Assembly (NCBI RefSeq): GCF_900112135.1
Contig: NZ_FOLC01000030.1
Location: forward strand, 1 to 51,207
From: Collimonas sp. OK412
GTDB lineage: Bacteria; Pseudomonadota; Gammaproteobacteria; Burkholderiales; Burkholderiaceae_D
DNA: 51,207 nucleotides
Reading direction: 5' to 3'
In this document: in pieces, positions 50,865 to 51,207 of the stretch
How the letters are laid out: each line of letters begins with the position of its first letter
Position numbering within the stretch: position 1 is the first letter of the stretch
Notes under the pieces: generated by a model
The model's database searches: none
The model's input: the letters and a program-made list of their open reading frames with translations, nothing else
What the model was told of the DNA's origin: nothing
Position numbers and translations under genes: made by a program

Positions 50865-51207
50865 CCCATTAGCCGCCCCTTGTAAAGGGTACGAATTTAA
50901 TACTCGCGATGTTCTGCGATAGGTCGATTCAATCGTGCCATCGCTGTGACGTCCGGTCGCTGAATTCGTGCCCTTTGCTTCGTAGTGTGGTTGCGTGAAT
51001 CGCACCAGTCACCCATATGGATCAAGTGGATGCGTTGTTGCATTGCTCCACCCTGGCAGCGCAGCTGCCCCAGAAGCATCTCGGTACCGTCTTGCGTCCA
51101 AATGATGGGCAGATCTATGGCTCCCGCGTAGCGGCTCCAACCCTTGGTGGCTCGCAATCCGGACGACTCATTTCGTAACCGCGTACAACGATGGCAAACG
51201 ACACAGT
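50865..51207 (-). mobile_element. Probable opposite (right) end of an IS110/IS1111-like element
   Basis: Starts inside the REP-like arm at the same point where the left-edge IS stops. TTAGCCGCCCCT at 50869-50880 is related to CTAGCCGTCCTC (complement of 314-325) and lies 4 bases from the junction, against 7 at the other end, as in IS1111-type elements with inverted repeats set in from the ends. A minus-strand frame (50897 to beyond the window) reads LPIIWTQDGTEMLLGQLRCQ but resembles no transposase domain I know; it may be the non-coding segment in which this subgroup keeps its guide RNA. The transposase itself would lie further right. Confidence 0.55.

Noticed and set aside
50897-51157. 86-residue minus-strand ORF as a normal gene
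   Set aside because: No recognised domain, no usable start (the frame is open to the window edge) and a position inside a probable IS end; treated as part of the IS.

Overview
The window looks like chromosome of a Burkholderiales betaproteobacterium, most likely Oxalobacteraceae of the Collimonas/Janthinobacterium type. This is inferred from high-GC coding, the order trmB / thiL-pgpA-pncC / pyrF / lemA, and the general style of the proteins; no 16S rRNA is present. Most of the sequence is ordinary core or accessory metabolism. Both edges of the window lie inside what appears to be the same IS110/IS1111-type insertion sequence, so the window may be an assembly contig broken at that repeat.

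Layout. 1-332: end of an IS110/IS1111-like element with the transposase N-terminus, inserted in a REP-like palindrome. 452-2765: groES-groEL operon with terminator, CIRCE operator and a sigma-32-like promoter. 3041-3868: APH(3')-like phosphotransferase. 4340-10113: three-gene RND efflux operon (outer membrane lipoprotein, adaptor, pump). 10146-12335: cyanate detoxification, cynR divergent from cynT-cynS, followed by a DUF1345 membrane protein. 13250-16012: MgtA-type Mg2+ ATPase. 17073-18500: PBP4 (dacB). 18604-20566: lemA and two TPM-domain genes, overlapping by single bases. 20708-25194: pyrF, pncC, pgpA, thiL, a 164-bp MITE-like palindrome, a secreted proline-rich protein and trmB.

25333-40422 is accessory. 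tRNA-Gly(CCC) is intact at 25333-25406, and its 5' half is repeated exactly (42 bp) at 27065-27106. The AT-rich 1.66 kb between the copies carries only a suppressor-of-fused (SUFU) domain protein, so it looks like a small tRNA-targeted integrated element without an integrase. Next come a LysR/SDR divergent pair with a T-N11-A palindrome, an XRE repressor with a perfect 32-bp palindrome upstream, and a patch of segmental duplication at 30130-32734 and 36800-37903. One copy of a secreted NTF2-like protein in that patch has lost its signal peptide to an IS21 istA fragment. Also here are an alpha/beta hydrolase, a 2-hydroxycarboxylate transporter with an isocitrate/isopropylmalate-type dehydrogenase, an aldo/keto reductase divergent from a LysR regulator, and a GNAT acetyltransferase.

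40560-40805 holds long REP-like hairpins built on GGGGTCAGAGT. After these come a collagen-like lipoprotein, a signalling cluster (Crp/Fnr regulator, hybrid histidine kinase, REC-PAS protein), a lipoprotein, an NCS2 guanine/hypoxanthine-type permease, a DUF3574 lipoprotein and an M29-like aminopeptidase. The right edge (50865-51207) starts exactly inside another REP-like arm and looks like the opposite terminus of the same IS type seen at the left edge. All alignments here were made by eye.
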